This document shows, one piece after another, positions 1-7,113 of a stretch of DNA of 11,742 nt. The notes beneath the pieces were generated by a model. That model had not been told where the DNA came from and did no database searches. It worked only from the letters and a program-made list of their open reading frames with translations. This DNA comes from a candidate division WOR-3 bacterium. Its GTDB lineage: Bacteria > SDB-A. Position 1 is the first letter of the stretch, and the number at the start of each line of letters is the position of its first letter. Position numbers and translations under genes: made by a program. The stretch is from NCBI GenBank assembly GCA_016934535.1, contig JAFGSQ010000053.1, positions 1 through 11,742 of the forward strand. The letters are read 5' to 3'.

Positions 1-84
1 AGGATCTGGTGGTCCAGCTGGTCTTCAAAACCAGTAGCGGCCGGATAAAACCGTCCGTGGCAGGTTCGATTCCTGCCCTCTCTG
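1..84 (+). tRNA. selC: Selenocysteine tRNA (tRNA-Sec, anticodon UCA), 5' end cut off by the window
   Basis: This RNA is charged with serine, converted to Sec-tRNA by SelA and delivered to UGA codons by SelB. The anticodon arm (18-34) has a perfect 5-bp stem CTGGT/ACCAG and a seven-base loop CTTCAAA with anticodon TCA at 25-27. The D arm has a 5-bp stem (2-6 with 11-15) and the four-base loop TGGT. The long variable arm pairs 38-44 with 51-57, with one C-T mismatch and an ATAAAA loop. The T arm is GGCAGG-TTCGATT-CCTGCC (59-77). The minimal D loop, long variable arm and UCA anticodon are hallmarks of tRNA-Sec. The 5' acceptor strand (about 8 nt) lies before the window. The 3' end is placed at G84, by analogy with the usual G discriminator, and could be off by one base. 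No CCA is encoded. selA begins 26 nt downstream. Confidence 0.93.
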
Positions 85-110
85 TTTGTAAATCTTTAAC
101 CGGACGGTGT

Positions 111-1523
111 TTGATCAAAAAGGAAATATCAGAAATAAGAAGGATCCCGAGCGTCGAAGCGTTTCTAAAAACTCCAGAGTATGTAAAGATGTCTGAAAAA
201 TACGGGAGGAACGCTTTAGTATATTCAGTCAGATCCGCTTTGGACGAAATCAAAAAAAGCGAAGATCCGGGTTTGATTGATGATATAGAAAAAGAAACGC
301 TTGCAAGAACACGTAAAAAACTCTTTAAAATCTTTGATTCCGGACTGCGTGAAGTGATAAACGCGACCGGTGTTGTCATACATACAAATCTCGGCAGATC
401 CTCTCTCGGAGAGGAGGTCGTCAGAGAGATGTCGAGTGTTTTGACGGGATACTGCGATCTGGAATTTGATCTTTCCAGGGGAGAGCGGGGGAAAAGAACC
501 GAATGTGTGGAAGAAGCTTTGAAATTCCTGACAGGCGCTGAAGCCGTCGCCGTAGTCAACAACAACGCGGCCGCTTTGATGCTTGTTCTAAGCGTGTTTG
601 CCCGAAAAAAAGAAGTCGTTGTATCAAGAGGCGAACTTGTTGAAATAGGCGGATCTTTCAGAATACCTGAAATTCTAAACGCTTCGGGCGCAAAAATGGT
701 CGAAGTCGGCACGACGAACAGAACCAGGATATCGGATTATTCACAGGCTATAGGTCCGAGAACGGCAATGTTATTGAAAGTGCATAAATCAAACTATGTT
801 ATAAAAGGCTTTACGGAAGAAGTTCCGCTTGAAAAACTGACAGAACTGTCAAAGAAAAAACAGGTTCCTCTGCTTTTCGATCTTGGATCCGGATGTGTCA
901 ACAACAGGATTCACAGGATATTTGCTCAAGAACCGGACGTCAAAAGCGCTGTCCTTTCGGGAGCGGATTTTGTCTGCTTCAGCGGAGATAAGCTTTTCGG
1001 AGGTCCGCAGGCGGGAATTATTTGCGGAAGAAAAGAGAACATAGACAGGCTGAAGAAGGCTCCGTTGATGAGAGCGTTGAGAGTCGGAAAACTGACACTT
1101 TCGGCACTCGGTTCAGTTTCGGTCAGGCATGCAGTAACTTCAAGCGTCCCTGAGGGCGTTCCGGTTTTGAGAATGATGACATCAGATCCTGAAGGCGTCA
1201 AAGCAAAAGCGACAAAATTGGCCGATTTGATCGTTCAGAGGGGTTTACAGGCGCGGATCGAGAAAAGCGCTGGCAAAAGCGGGGGAGGTTCCCTCGCCGA
1301 TTTGGACATTGAAAGCTATTGCGCGATTGTAGAGTTTTCGGATAAAAAAGATAAGAAAAAAGCCCAGAGGATATATAATGGACTGATGGCGATGAAAAAA
1401 CCTGTCGTCGCCGTTCTCAGAAAAGGGGAGCTCGCTTTCGACGTATTGACGGTCGAAGAAAAAGACCTGAAATACATAGCGGATTCCACAGGCTCGATAT
1501 ATGAAACGCTTCAAGAGATATAA
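111..1523 (+). CDS. selA: L-seryl-tRNA(Sec) selenium transferase SelA
   Basis: SelA is a PLP enzyme that converts Ser-tRNA-Sec to Sec-tRNA-Sec using selenophosphate. The protein shows the PLP-lysine motif SGDKLFGGPQAG, with Lys at about residue 294 from the chosen start (E. coli K295), plus NNNAAA, RGELVEIGGSFRIPEIL, EVGTTNRT and FDLGSG, all typical of SelA. The frame stays open back into the tRNA (to position 9), but that extension cannot be real coding sequence. The TTG at 111 is chosen because it gives 470 aa (family about 460), keeps the N-terminal pattern IRRIPSVEAFL that matches the SelA start region, and puts the catalytic lysine at the expected place. No good Shine-Dalgarno precedes it; the only purine-rich stretch is GGACGGTG. 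The next ATG, at 189, would delete conserved N-terminal sequence. The gene probably shares a transcript with selC and selB. Confidence 0.95.
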   Translation: MIKKEISEIRRIPSVEAFLKTPEYVKMSEKYGRNALVYSVRSALDEIKKSEDPGLIDDIEKETLARTRKKLFKIFDSGLREVINATGVVIHTNLGRSSLGEEVVREMSSVLTGYCDLEFDLSRGERGKRTECVEEALKFLTGAEAVAVVNNNAAALMLVLSVFARKKEVVVSRGELVEIGGSFRIPEILNASGAKMVEVGTTNRTRISDYSQAIGPRTAMLLKVHKSNYVIKGFTEEVPLEKLTELSKKKQVPLLFDLGSGCVNNRIHRIFAQEPDVKSAVLSGADFVCFSGDKLFGGPQAGIICGRKENIDRLKKAPLMRALRVGKLTLSALGSVSVRHAVTSSVPEGVPVLRMMTSDPEGVKAKATKLADLIVQRGLQARIEKSAGKSGGGSLADLDIESYCAIVEFSDKKDKKKAQRIYNGLMAMKKPVVAVLRKGELAFDVLTVEEKDLKYIADSTGSIYETLQEI

Positions 1524-1526
1524 AAG

Positions 1527-3455
1527 TTGAAACATTTCATCATGGGAACGGCGGGGCATATTGACCACGGAAAAACCCTGCTGGTCAAAGCCCTGACTGG
1601 GATTGACTGCGACACTCACGCCGAAGAGAAAAAAAGAGGAATAACCATACATCTCGGGTTCGCGCACCTGGATTTTGCATCAGGTGAAAAAGTAGGAATC
1701 GTTGATATGCCCGGGCACAAAGATTTTATTCACACTATGGTTTCCGGGGCAAGCGGTATTGACATAGCGCTTTTGGTAATTTCAGCCGACAGCGGCATTA
1801 TGCCCCAGACCAGAGAGCACCTCTGGATAATGCAGACCCTGGGAATTGCAAAAGGTCTTGTCGCGATGACAAAGACGGACATAGTGGATGCGGAAACGGC
1901 CGAAATTGCGGAGGACGACATAAGATCTTTCACCGCGGGAACTTTTCTCGAAAACTGCCCGGTTGTGCGGGTCTCTTCGGTTACAGGCAGCGGAATCGAA
2001 GCCCTGAGAAAGGAAATTCACAGACTGATAGAGGGAACTGAACCGAGATCGGGTGAAGGTATTTTCAGGATGTACCCCGACAGAATATTCAGTGTTCCGG
2101 GTTTCGGAAGCGTACTCACCGGCTCCGTGATTGAAGGAAAAATCAGAAAAGATGCAAAACTGTTCATGCTTCCCGGCGCTAAAAAAGAATACAGAATAAG
2201 GCGTATGGAAAGGCACGGCTCTGAAGCCGATGAAATATACGCCGGCGACAGAGCTTCGATAAATCTGGCCGGATTGGAGCGGGAAGAATTCGTCAAGGGT
2301 AACCTTTTATCGGACAGGGATCTGGCTCAGACTAAAATGCTGGACGCCAGGATTTCTTTGTTCAGGGACGGACGAAAGATTCATGTATGGTCTAACGCAA
2401 TATTTCTTATAGGAACACATGAACAGCAGGCGAGAATTCACTTGCTCAGCGCGGACGTTCTGAAACCGGGAGACTCCGGAGACGTTCAAATGCACCTGTC
2501 AAAGCCGATAGCGGCAAGATACGGCGACAGATTCATAATAAGGAGCACGTCTGACGACTGCACTTTAGGAGGGGGTTTCGTGGCTGATGTTTTCCCGTTA
2601 CATCACAGGAGGAGGACGGCGAAGCTTAAGGAAAAAGCGGCAGAAATCGCCGCAGGCGGAGTGGCGTTTGCCGTTGTCGAAGAGATCAACAAAAAAGGCG
2701 GAGTCGCCAGATTGTCCGACGTCTCCAATTCAATGAACATTCACGAAAATCATATTTTAAAGGCTCTCGATTCGGGCAGGGGGAAGATCATGGTCTTGCT
2801 GCCTTATAAAAACGATTTCATAATAATAAAAAAAGAAGAAGAAATTTCAGTCAGAAAAAGGATACCGTCCCTGATAAACGGTTTTACTGAAAAAAATCCT
2901 CTGCTGAACAGAGGTCCGAGCCTCGAGGAAATAAAAGGTGCGGCTTATGCGAGAAAGAATAATGTCTTTGCGGACCTTCTTGCCCTGATACTCGAAGACA
3001 TGAGAAAAAAAGGTGAAATAGAGAAAAAGGGCGAGAACTGGTCCGTCACCGGCAAAAAGGACGGATTGGACCCCAGACTTTTGTCGCAGGTCGAGACAAT
3101 GGAGAAATTTCTCGAAGAATCAGGCGTCAAAGTTCCTAGGTACGAAGAATTGGCCGAATACGGGGGACGGTTCAATATATCTGAAAAAGAATTGAAGCTC
3201 GTTTTGAATTATCTCGTGCAGACCAAAAAAGCTCACAGAATAGAAGGCGAATATATTTCGGCTAAAATCGCGGACAAGGCCAAAAAGTTACTGAAAAAAG
3301 CGATGGAAGGCGCCGAAAACGGCATAACCGTTGCCCAGTTCAGGGACCTGATGGACGCAAACAGAAAACTGTGCCTTCTTCTCTTCGCACTGTTCGACAG
3401 TGAAGGTTTCACCGTCCGCAGGGGAGATGTTCGGTTTATCAAAAAAAATATCTGA
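1527..3455 (+). CDS. selB: Selenocysteine-specific translation elongation factor SelB
   Basis: SelB is the GTPase that carries Sec-tRNA-Sec to the ribosome at UGA codons marked by a SECIS hairpin. The N-terminal EF-Tu-like G domain has G1 GHIDHGKT (residues 10-17), the switch I region RGITIHLGF (38-46), G3 DMPGH (60-64) and G4 TKTD (115-118, a normal SelB variant of NKxD). EF-Tu-like beta-barrel domains follow. The roughly 270 C-terminal residues, rich in Lys and Glu, fit the winged-helix repeats that bind SECIS RNA. At 642 aa it is close to the family size (E. coli 614). It starts with TTG only 3 nt after the selA stop, with AAGAG inside the end of selA as a weak ribosome binding site, which suggests translational coupling. 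Its stop TGA directly abuts the stop of the convergent nfnB gene. Confidence 0.96.
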   Translation: MKHFIMGTAGHIDHGKTLLVKALTGIDCDTHAEEKKRGITIHLGFAHLDFASGEKVGIVDMPGHKDFIHTMVSGASGIDIALLVISADSGIMPQTREHLWIMQTLGIAKGLVAMTKTDIVDAETAEIAEDDIRSFTAGTFLENCPVVRVSSVTGSGIEALRKEIHRLIEGTEPRSGEGIFRMYPDRIFSVPGFGSVLTGSVIEGKIRKDAKLFMLPGAKKEYRIRRMERHGSEADEIYAGDRASINLAGLEREEFVKGNLLSDRDLAQTKMLDARISLFRDGRKIHVWSNAIFLIGTHEQQARIHLLSADVLKPGDSGDVQMHLSKPIAARYGDRFIIRSTSDDCTLGGGFVADVFPLHHRRRTAKLKEKAAEIAAGGVAFAVVEEINKKGGVARLSDVSNSMNIHENHILKALDSGRGKIMVLLPYKNDFIIIKKEEEISVRKRIPSLINGFTEKNPLLNRGPSLEEIKGAAYARKNNVFADLLALILEDMRKKGEIEKKGENWSVTGKKDGLDPRLLSQVETMEKFLEESGVKVPRYEELAEYGGRFNISEKELKLVLNYLVQTKKAHRIEGEYISAKIADKAKKLLKKAMEGAENGITVAQFRDLMDANRKLCLLLFALFDSEGFTVRRGDVRFIKKNI

Positions 3456-5255
3456 TCACTCTTTTCTCAAATAATTGTCAATGTCGGAGGCGGCGTCTTT
3501 TGCGGCTCCCATGGCGAGAATTACTGTAGCCGAGCCGGTCACGATGTCTCCGCCTGCCCAGACGCCCTCCAGAGAGGTTTTGCCGGTTTCCGGGTCAACA
3601 TCAATGTAGCCCCATTTGTTCCTTTTCATGTCCTGAGTGCCCTGAAAAAGAACTTCATTGGGTCCCGTGCCTATTGCCATTATTACCATGTCGCAGCCAA
3701 TTTCGTAATCGGATCCTTCCAAAGGTTCGGGTTTTCTTCTTCCTGAATCGTCGGGTTCGCCGAGTTTCATTTTTATACAGGTCAATCCGCTTACGTTTCC
3801 CCGTTTGTCCTGATTGATCGCTGTGGGATTTGTCAGGAGATGAAATTCTATTCCTTCGTGTTCTGCGTGGACGATCTCCTCTTTTCTTGCAGGCATTTCG
3901 TCTCTGGAACGTCTGTAAACAAGAGAGACTTTTTCGGTTCCGGGCGACCTGAGAGCCGTTCTCGCGCAGTCCATGGCGACATTTCCGCCTCCTACAACGG
4001 CGACCCTTCTTCCCCTCGGATTGGGAGTGTCAAAACGCGGAAACATATATGCTTTCATCAGGTTCATTCTGGTGAGATATTCGTTTGCAGAAAATACGCC
4101 GGGTGCGTTTTCACCGGGTATGTTCATAAACTTCGGCAGGCCTGCTCCTGTGGCTATATACACGGCGTTGAATCCGAGCTCGTCGAACAGTTCATTTATT
4201 GTGAATATTTTGCCAATAACATGATTGGTTTTGAAAATGACTCCGAGTTTTTTCAAATAATCTATTTCCTGGCGGACGATTTCTTTCGGAAGACGGAACT
4301 CGGGAATTCCGTATACGAGAACGCCTCCGAGTTCGTGAAGAGCTTCATAGACTACTACTTCGTGGCCGAATTTCACCATCTCGGAAGCCATTGTAAGACC
4401 GGACGGACCCGATCCGATGACGGCGACTTTTTTTCCTGTTTTCGGGCATTTTGGCGGGATGTGAACTCCCATGGCTCTCTCGTAATCGGCTACGAATCTT
4501 TCGAGATTCCCTATAGCCACAGGTTCTTCGCTTCTTCCAAGTATGCATTTGGCTTCGCATTGTATTTCCTGGGGGCAGACTCTGCCGCAGATGGCGGGCA
4601 GCGAGTTGGTCTCCTTTATTTTCCTTATTGCGCCTATCATGTCATTTTCACGTATACAGCCTATGAATTCCTTAATGTCTATGTTTACAGGACAGCCTTC
4701 GATGCAGGTCGGCTTTTGACATTGCATGCATCTGTAAGCTTCGAGTGCCGCCTGTTCCATTCGGAGACCAAGAGGAACTTCCTCAAAATTCTTTATTCTT
4801 ATGTAAGGGTCCTGTTCTGTCATTTTCTGCCTAGGTATGCGGATTTTAAGCCACCCTTCGTCCTCTTTTTCAAGTCCGTGCCAGGTACAGCCCTTTTTCG
4901 CGCAAATGTAAAAAGGAAGAAGGCGTGAATATGCCGAAACGAAGATTCTGGCAATTTTATGGTCTCCGAGCTCGCATTTTCTGGTCTCGACTATGAAAGA
5001 TTGACTGCAATAAGGGCAAAAAATATCATCGGCTGTCGCTCCTTCCGGCATCTCTATCGTCAGCTCGACATCGAAAATATTGAGATAAGGGCTCAGTTTC
5101 AGTTTCCCTTTTTTACCTTCGTATTCGATCCCGACCTCAACGAATTCCGTTTGTTTCTGGGGATACTTCTTGTTAAGCCCTCTGTGGCAGTTCGGGCAGT
5201 AAGTCTGGAGTTTCGAGCCGTATTTTATGTACTTAAAGTCAGTGATACTGTTCAT
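3456..5255 (-). CDS. NfnB/SudA/GltD-like FAD- and [4Fe-4S]-containing NAD(P)H oxidoreductase with an N-terminal zinc-ribbon-like module
   Basis: This is the large subunit of an NfnAB-type (ferredoxin-NADP reductase / sulfide dehydrogenase) complex, related to glutamate synthase small chain. From the ATG at 5255 (599 aa), residues 176-188 (CMQCQKPTCIEGC) and cysteines 223, 227, 233 and 237 can bind two [4Fe-4S] clusters. GSGPSG (281-286) is the FAD fold, and GGGN near 422 with YRRSRDEMPAR is the NADPH fold. The first ~130 residues are not part of NfnB: they carry CPNC (20-23), CPYC (80-83), C94 and CAKKGCTWHG (118-127), the same layout as in the first gene of the operon. The ATG is preferred over the GTG at 5261 because AGGCGG lies 5 nt before it, overlapping the nfnA stop. 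Electron bifurcation is inferred; GltD-type proteins also serve other partners. Confidence 0.9.
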   Translation of the reverse strand: MNSITDFKYIKYGSKLQTYCPNCHRGLNKKYPQKQTEFVEVGIEYEGKKGKLKLSPYLNIFDVELTIEMPEGATADDIFCPYCSQSFIVETRKCELGDHKIARIFVSAYSRLLPFYICAKKGCTWHGLEKEDEGWLKIRIPRQKMTEQDPYIRIKNFEEVPLGLRMEQAALEAYRCMQCQKPTCIEGCPVNIDIKEFIGCIRENDMIGAIRKIKETNSLPAICGRVCPQEIQCEAKCILGRSEEPVAIGNLERFVADYERAMGVHIPPKCPKTGKKVAVIGSGPSGLTMASEMVKFGHEVVVYEALHELGGVLVYGIPEFRLPKEIVRQEIDYLKKLGVIFKTNHVIGKIFTINELFDELGFNAVYIATGAGLPKFMNIPGENAPGVFSANEYLTRMNLMKAYMFPRFDTPNPRGRRVAVVGGGNVAMDCARTALRSPGTEKVSLVYRRSRDEMPARKEEIVHAEHEGIEFHLLTNPTAINQDKRGNVSGLTCIKMKLGEPDDSGRRKPEPLEGSDYEIGCDMVIMAIGTGPNEVLFQGTQDMKRNKWGYIDVDPETGKTSLEGVWAGGDIVTGSATVILAMGAAKDAASDIDNYLRKE

Positions 5256-5264
5256 AGACACCGC

Positions 5265-6089
5265 CTATCTTATTGAAAAAAGAAGGGATTCCCGTTCCTG
5301 GATCATATAAGCTCTCAGCCTTTTCTCGAGTTCGTCGAAATCAACTTTGTGTCCGTCGAAGTCCGGTCCGTCAACACAGGCGAATTTCGTCTTTCCGTCC
5401 ACCGTGCATCTGCACACTCCGCACATCCCGGTGCCGTCGAGCATAATGGGATTGAGGGAAACGAGGACCGGTATGTAGGGATTTTTTGCTGTTTCGACGC
5501 ACGCGCGCATCATGGGTGTCGGCCCTATAGCGACAATCTGTTTGACGTCTTTTCTTTTTGAAATGACGTCTTTGAGGACATCGGTTACGAAACCTCTGAT
5601 GCCGTATGAACCGTCGTCTGTGCAGGTGATAAGCTGGTGGCTGATCTGATTCATTTCTTTTTCCATTATTATCAGAGATTTTGTTCTGGCTCCGATAATT
5701 GAAATTATCTCGTTGCCCATTTCATATAATGCTTTTGTCAGATGGTGAAGGATTGCTATACCAGTTCCTCCTCCGACGCAGACGACCGTTCCGTACTTTT
5801 CGAGATGGGTCGGTTTGCCGAGAGGACCCACCACGTCTTTTATGTTTTCCCCAATTCCGAGATTCCGCAGTATCGCAGTCGTTTTCCCTATCACCTGAAA
5901 AATCAGCGTGATGGTGCCTTCTTCGACGTTTTTATCCGCAACGGTCAGTGGTATTCTTTCCCCTTCATTTGTGGCTTTGACTATTACGAATTGCCCGGGT
6001 TTCACTTTTCTAGCTATGTCTTGCGCCTTGACAGTAAACTGGCAAATCGTGTTCTCGGCCATGCTTGTCTTTTCGATAACAGGATACAT
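5265..6089 (-). CDS. NfnA/SudB-like FAD and [2Fe-2S] subunit (ferredoxin-NADP reductase / dihydroorotate dehydrogenase electron-transfer family)
   Basis: Small subunit of an NfnAB/sulfide dehydrogenase-type complex, 274 aa, close to the family size of about 280. The N-terminus MYPVIEKTSMAENT and KPGQFVIV (about 30-37) are typical of this family, which supports the ATG at 6089. RIPLTVAD (45-52) is the FAD-binding region and VGGGTGIA (105-112) the pyridine-nucleotide fold. The C-terminus has a [2Fe-2S] motif with D218, C223, C226 and C238 in DGTGMCGVC...FAC. An aspartate ligand with three cysteines is known for NfnA proteins and the residues fit that pattern. It is flanked by the Cys-rich gene (9-nt gap) and by nfnB (gap of 3-9 nt depending on the nfnB start), so the three are clearly one operon. 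The Shine-Dalgarno is poor (TAGAG), which suggests coupling to the gene before it. Confidence 0.92.
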   Translation of the reverse strand: MYPVIEKTSMAENTICQFTVKAQDIARKVKPGQFVIVKATNEGERIPLTVADKNVEEGTITLIFQVIGKTTAILRNLGIGENIKDVVGPLGKPTHLEKYGTVVCVGGGTGIAILHHLTKALYEMGNEIISIIGARTKSLIIMEKEMNQISHQLITCTDDGSYGIRGFVTDVLKDVISKRKDVKQIVAIGPTPMMRACVETAKNPYIPVLVSLNPIMLDGTGMCGVCRCTVDGKTKFACVDGPDFDGHKVDFDELEKRLRAYMIQERESLLFSIR

Positions 6090-6098
6090 AAAGCTACT

Positions 6099-6947
6099 CT
6101 ACCATTCCAGACTGTCTTCAAGTTCTATGAGTGCGAGATCTTCGTCGCTGACTCCGTGCCAGTGGCAGTTTTTTCTCGCGCAGAAAATGAAATCTACGAG
6201 TTTTGTCATTGCGGAAACCTTGAAAGACGCAGTTTTGGCTTCGCATTTTTTGCACGCAGTTTCGTCCAAGATCAATGTGTGACGGCAATGCGGACAGATG
6301 AGATCGGAAACTTCTTCGCCGTCGGGCAATTCTATTGTGGATTTGTGCGAAAACGAGTTAAGGTGGGGATCGAGAAACAGAAAACCTTCGGTGTTGTCCA
6401 TGCCTTTGACCAAAAGCTTGACCGTGTTCTTTTCATTCAGAGATCGTTCGCAGAACGGGCAGTAGCAGTAAAGGTATGCGCCGGAAGAAATAATCTCCTT
6501 ATCGGGAGCAGGGTTGATGTTGTCTATCTTTATATCGGCGTTGCCGGCCCAACCGAATTTATCCTCGAACATTTTCGCGGCATGTTCCAGGTCCTTGAAT
6601 TCGATGGAGTGGTTTTTACAACCTCTTCTCGTGCAGAAATTTACAAGCCCCCCTTGTTCGAGAGCCACTGAACACAAAAGAGCCCCGCATGAAGAACAGG
6701 TGATTTCGTCGGCGAGATTTTCTCCGCAGTGAGGGCAGAAAAAATCAGCCGTTTTGCCGTGATTCATATCTACGCCAATTTCGTGAGAGTAATCTCCGTA
6801 AACTGAACTCAGCCGGACCCACGATTTTTTCCCCTCAATTTTTACATCAAATAAAACACTCGGTTCCCCGTTTATTCTGTGAGCGGAATCCATCAGAGAA
6901 GCTCCGCACTTCGGACATTTTACAGCAAGATTTATGTTGGTCAGCAT
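6099..6947 (-). CDS. Cysteine-rich protein with two tandem zinc-ribbon-like modules, first gene of the nfn-like operon
   Basis: I do not recognise this 282-aa protein as a named family. It consists of two copies of one module. Copy A: CPKC (11-14), CPHC (71-74), CSSC (84-87) and CTRRGCKNH (105-113). Copy B: CPFC (163-166), CPHC (218-221), CKKC (232-235) and CARKNCHWHG (256-265). Between the first two Cys pairs lies a beta-rich stretch of about 55 residues ending in a D/E-G...D-FCPHC pattern. A third copy forms the N-terminus of the nfnB product in the same operon. The spacing suggests several zinc ribbons, or possibly metal or Fe-S sites. No signal peptide or membrane segment is visible, so it is probably cytoplasmic. 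The ATG has a strong Shine-Dalgarno, AAGGGAGGA, 4 nt upstream. A scaffold, partner-docking or electron-transfer role for the Nfn-like complex is inferred from context only. Confidence 0.85.
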   Translation of the reverse strand: MLTNINLAVKCPKCGASLMDSAHRINGEPSVLFDVKIEGKKSWVRLSSVYGDYSHEIGVDMNHGKTADFFCPHCGENLADEITCSSCGALLCSVALEQGGLVNFCTRRGCKNHSIEFKDLEHAAKMFEDKFGWAGNADIKIDNINPAPDKEIISSGAYLYCYCPFCERSLNEKNTVKLLVKGMDNTEGFLFLDPHLNSFSHKSTIELPDGEEVSDLICPHCRHTLILDETACKKCEAKTASFKVSAMTKLVDFIFCARKNCHWHGVSDEDLALIELEDSLEW

Positions 6948-7113
6948 ATCTTCCTCCCTTATTTGTCAAAAATATTTATGTGAACGGAATTTATAAGCCG
7001 GCAACATCTGAAGAAAATCGGCTTTTAAAGTATTTTTGTATTTCATATAAATTTAATCCAGAAAAAGTAAAACACTAAAAATCAATATTTTCAACTGAAA
7101 ATTTGCTAATGCT

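Noticed and set aside
9-110. N-terminal extension of the selA frame from ATG 9 through the tRNA
   Set aside because: It runs through tRNA-Sec and a short spacer. The SelA-like sequence starts only after the TTG at 111, and the catalytic lysine position fits the shorter form.
3840-4928. Long plus-strand open frame of 362 codons opposite nfnB
   Set aside because: It is antisense to a strongly recognised NfnB/GltD gene and its product has no recognisable motif. It is an artefact of codon use.
5742-6671. Plus-strand open frame of 309 codons opposite the nfnA-like and Cys-rich genes
   Set aside because: It spans the junction of two real minus-strand genes and its product resembles nothing.
6995-7024. 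Inverted repeat AAGCCG...CGGCTT in the gap before the Cys-rich gene
   Set aside because: The stem is only 6 bp with an 18-nt loop and no T-run follows on the minus strand, so it is not a convincing terminator or riboswitch.
7088-7101. Hairpin-like TTTTCA-AC-TGAAAA just after the protease gene
   Set aside because: The stem is AT-rich and the loop is only two bases. It is too weak to call an intrinsic terminator, although the protease operon must end near here.
6948-7113. Search for a promoter of the nfn-like operon in this 166-nt gap
   Set aside because: Several weak matches exist (for example TTGAAA, 17 nt, TTTACT), but the DNA is so AT-rich that none stands out. No small gene was seen.
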